NCBI RefSeq assembly: GCF_032271945.1
Contig: NZ_CP130319.1
Location: 3,305,001 to 3,369,000, forward strand
Length of the DNA: 64,000 nucleotides
Direction: 5' to 3'
Source: Paenibacillus sp. MBLB1832
GTDB taxonomy: Bacteria > Bacillota > Bacilli > Paenibacillales > NBRC-103111
Part shown: in pieces, positions 62,171 to 64,000 of the stretch
Position numbering within the stretch: the stretch's first letter is position 1
Layout: every line of letters starts with the position of its first letter
The notes under the pieces: generated by a model
Database searches by the model: none
Told to the model about the DNA's origin: nothing
What the model saw: the letters and a program-made list of their open reading frames with translations, nothing else
Position numbers and translations under genes: made by a program

Positions 62171-62704
62171 TCATAGCGGATATTTCTGCTGCCATTTGGA
62201 TGTATATGTAATCCGAAACCGATTTTGCAGCTCCTGCTCTAGCTGAATCAAACTTAAATCACGCGGGTTTTTGTCCATATCTTTTACAAATTCACGCTGT
62301 GCGACCATCGCCAGCACCAATTGGGAAGAGGGATATTCCGTCCCTCCGGAATAGTCAATCACGCGGACCCATACTTGATTCACATTTTTAGTATTCATCA
62401 GCATCGTTTGCGCTATGGTATATAAGTCACGATACACCGCTGCTGTATCCGCGTTCTTGGGCAAGCTGAGATCCAGCGAAACACGGGATGTGCTTAAATC
62501 GACCTTCCGTATGCGTAATTGCAGCGGCACCTGGACAAGCAGATCTGGCAAATTGTTCGAGGTGAGCTGTCCGCCGCGATGATTCGACCAAGCGTAGTCT
62601 GATTCTAGGCCAGAGGACTGATCCAAGTGAGGGAGATTCGATAAACTAATTGCAATCACAGCGGAAATCCCCAGTGTGATCAAGATTCGCATCGACCATT
62701 TCAT
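62171..62704 (-). CDS. Membrane-anchored protein of unknown function
   Basis: 177 residues from ATG 62704 with AGGAGG eight bases upstream (TTG 62710 is too close). One N-terminal transmembrane helix (ILITLGISAVIAISL), then an external domain with a strand-helix-strand pattern (RVSLDLSLPKNADTAAVYRD ... VNQVWVRVID). This pattern recalls the external part of the gene at 15479-16015. Not a known family to me. Located between hepS and mtrB; in Bacillus no such gene stands there. Confidence 0.7.
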   Translation of the reverse strand: MKWSMRILITLGISAVIAISLSNLPHLDQSSGLESDYAWSNHRGGQLTSNNLPDLLVQVPLQLRIRKVDLSTSRVSLDLSLPKNADTAAVYRDLYTIAQTMLMNTKNVNQVWVRVIDYSGGTEYPSSQLVLAMVAQREFVKDMDKNPRDLSLIQLEQELQNRFRITYTSKWQQKYPL

Positions 62705-62784
62705 GCGCAATACCTCCTAGTCATGGGTAGGAGCTTATTCAACAAAGAGCTTCCACTATTACAAGCCTATATATCATTGTACAA

Positions 62785-62812
62785 AATAAAAAAGCAGGCT
62801 ATGCCTGCTTTC
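62785..62812 (-). terminator. Terminator after mtrB
   Basis: AAGCAGGC-AT-AGCCTGCTT followed by TTTTATTTT on the minus strand. Confidence 0.88.
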
Positions 62813-62821
62813 ATGAATTAA

Positions 62822-63088
62822 CTAGGATTCTTCGGTATCAATCGTACCGTATTTGGTCATAATGACGGCTTTGCCGCGTACTTTAACGGCTGAAGTGTGC
62901 TCGGTGAATTGAGCGATCATCACTTCACCCTTGTCCAGCTTCTCCGTATGATGAAACCGTGTATCTTGTCCACGGGTCAAACCAATCACATGCACGCCAT
63001 TATCTTTGGCTTTGATGACGAAATACTCATTCCCGTTCGCATTGGATTGATTTGAGTTGGATTGATTCGCTTTATTCGAGTGGTCCAT
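62822..63088 (-). CDS. mtrB: trp RNA-binding attenuation protein TRAP
   Basis: 88 residues: a short Asn/Ser-rich N-terminal tail, then the TRAP fold. [39 protein letters not shown] and [14 protein letters not shown] match the family, including the tryptophan pocket and RNA-binding Lys/Arg residues. GGAGG stands seven bases before the second ATG (63088), the first being too close. It forms an undecamer that, with Trp, binds the trp leader seen at 52.5-52.6 kb. The Asn-rich tail is longer than in B. subtilis. Confidence 0.95.
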   Translation of the reverse strand: MDHSNKANQSNSNQSNANGNEYFVIKAKDNGVHVIGLTRGQDTRFHHTEKLDKGEVMIAQFTEHTSAVKVRGKAVIMTKYGTIDTEES

Positions 63089-63164
63089 GTCCATCCTCCG
63101 TTCTTCCCTTTACATTTTACTTAATGCTAATGATGCTAAAAAAGCAACTGGAAGTCAACATGAA

Positions 63165-64000
63165 CTATACGGATAATTCACCTGTAGTGGATACGGCGCG
63201 CTTTTTGTAAAATTTCTTAAACTTTGCAGGCAGCGCATGTGTGGATCCCAGACGAAGAAGAAGATCTGTCAATTTAACCGTCCCATAGGCGAATAGCATG
63301 CCAGCGAAGACGTCGATTAGCCAGTGAATTTGCAAGTATAACGTTGAGAAAATGATAGCGGAACAGTAGGTAACCATCATCGTTTTGAAAATGCGATCTT
63401 TCTCCCGCAGTGCTAACAGCAGCATCGCGAATGAAATGGACGTATGCATGCTCGGGAAGCAGTTCATTACCGCGACAAGTAAGGAGTTCTCGTCGGCAAA
63501 CACGCGATGCAATAAATCCGGTTGCTTATTGACGTACCATACTTCATGAAGAAGAATGAGATTGTAAAATGGCAAAATGAGCGGAAACTGCAGCATATGC
63601 CCTGATAATGCGTAGGAAAGCATTTTCTTAATACTGCGCGTCCAGAAACTGCGTACAATACAGATCCACAAAGACAGTACAAATCCATAATTATAGACCC
63701 AGACCATAGCCCGGTCCAGAAACGGTGTTGCGATCCATCGTGCCCAGCCGCCCGTATTCAGCGGGATCGCGTTCATGTAGCTATCCCAGTGCCATGGATG
63801 ACGGTTATTTTCGAACATCCAATTCGCAATTTTCCACCAAAAACCATTGCCCGTTCCATAGAAATAATAAAAGACACCTAATAACGGGATGCCGATTAGA
63901 AAGAAGCGTTTCCAATCCACATCAATTTGATCCTTACGAACTCCCAGCAGACAAAGAAGCAGCAGAATCCAGCATTCTTTGCTCCAGTTTCCAACTGTAC
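63165..64000 (-). CDS. PAP2-family membrane phosphatase, 5' end outside window
   Basis: At least 278 residues. About six membrane helices; PAP2 signature motifs are in CFPSMHTSISFAMLLLAL and SDV-like STLYLQIHWLIDVFAGM, with the three catalytic His/Arg-type positions. The GTG at 63920 is preceded by an open frame to the edge that encodes a hydrophobic helix (ECWILLLLCLLGVRK), so the true start is probably upstream, off the window. Acts on a lipid phosphate or polyprenyl phosphate; substrate unknown. Confidence 0.8.
   Translation of the reverse strand, partial: TVGNWSKECWILLLLCLLGVRKDQIDVDWKRFFLIGIPLLGVFYYFYGTGNGFWWKIANWMFENNRHPWHWDSYMNAIPLNTGGWARWIATPFLDRAMVWVYNYGFVLSLWICIVRSFWTRSIKKMLSYALSGHMLQFPLILPFYNLILLHEVWYVNKQPDLLHRVFADENSLLVAVMNCFPSMHTSISFAMLLLALREKDRIFKTMMVTYCSAIIFSTLYLQIHWLIDVFAGMLFAYGTVKLTDLLLRLGSTHALPAKFKKFYKKRAVSTTGELSV

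Overview
The window reads as chromosome of a spore-forming Bacillota of the Paenibacillus type. From sequence: strong AGGAGG ribosome sites, frequent TTG/GTG starts, a T-box, a TRAP-regulated trp operon with the TRAP gene (mtrB) nearby, a QcrABC cytochrome bc complex, bacillithiol genes (bshA, bshB1) and the sporulation gene ypjB. The order from mtrB down to dnaD closely follows, as I recall it, the corresponding Bacillus subtilis region, but the menaquinone genes are of the futalosine (Mqn) type. No phage, insertion sequence, CRISPR array, rRNA or tRNA gene was seen.

Layout. 1-9.2 kb (+ strand): methionine-salvage genes mtnE and mtnWXB, interrupted by a proline operon proB-proS-proA-proC behind a T-box whose specifier reads CCG (Pro). 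9.2-9.7 kb: terminator and a tandem array of seven 51-52 bp hairpin units. 9.7-18 kb (- strand): dnaD, asnS, ackA, a 3-hydroxyacyl-CoA dehydrogenase, a short FtsH-like protease with an overlapping membrane-protein partner, tseB/ypmB and mtaD. 18-20 kb (+): DUF47 protein and Pit phosphate transporter. 20-33 kb (-): rex, dinG, TPR protein, panDCB with a terminator-bearing leader, birA, a second array of hairpin units with the same period, cca, bshA, bshB1, mgsA, dapB, a TPR protein and a frameshifted ypjD. 33.4-34.3 kb (+): a YitT-family membrane protein.

34-43.9 kb (-): ypjB, ypjA, qcrCBA, ypiF, a stand-alone IDEAL-domain protein, an unrecognised 372-residue protein, a histidine phosphatase, an ECF sigma factor with zinc-finger anti-sigma factor, and a secreted polysaccharide deacetylase. 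44-55.3 kb (-): the aromatic supra-operon aroC-aroB-aroH-trpEDCFBA-hisC-tyrA, with a sigma-A-type promoter inside the end of aroH, a (G/U)AG-rich TRAP target and an attenuator before trpE. 55.4-64 kb (-): a 54-residue helix-turn-helix protein, cheR, ndk, hepT, mqnA, ubiX, ubiA/mqnP, menG, hepS, a membrane-anchored protein, mtrB and a PAP2 phosphatase cut by the window end.

How it fits together: chorismate made by AroB/AroC feeds Trp (TrpA-F), Tyr/Phe (AroH, TyrA, HisC) and, through MqnA, menaquinone, whose side chain comes from HepS/HepT and which is used by QcrABC. TRAP links tryptophan level to trpE transcription; the T-box links uncharged tRNA-Pro to proline synthesis and ProS. The least explained items are the two hairpin arrays, the FtsH-like pair, the panB leader, the small HTH and IDEAL proteins, and sharp changes of GC content inside cca and aroB.
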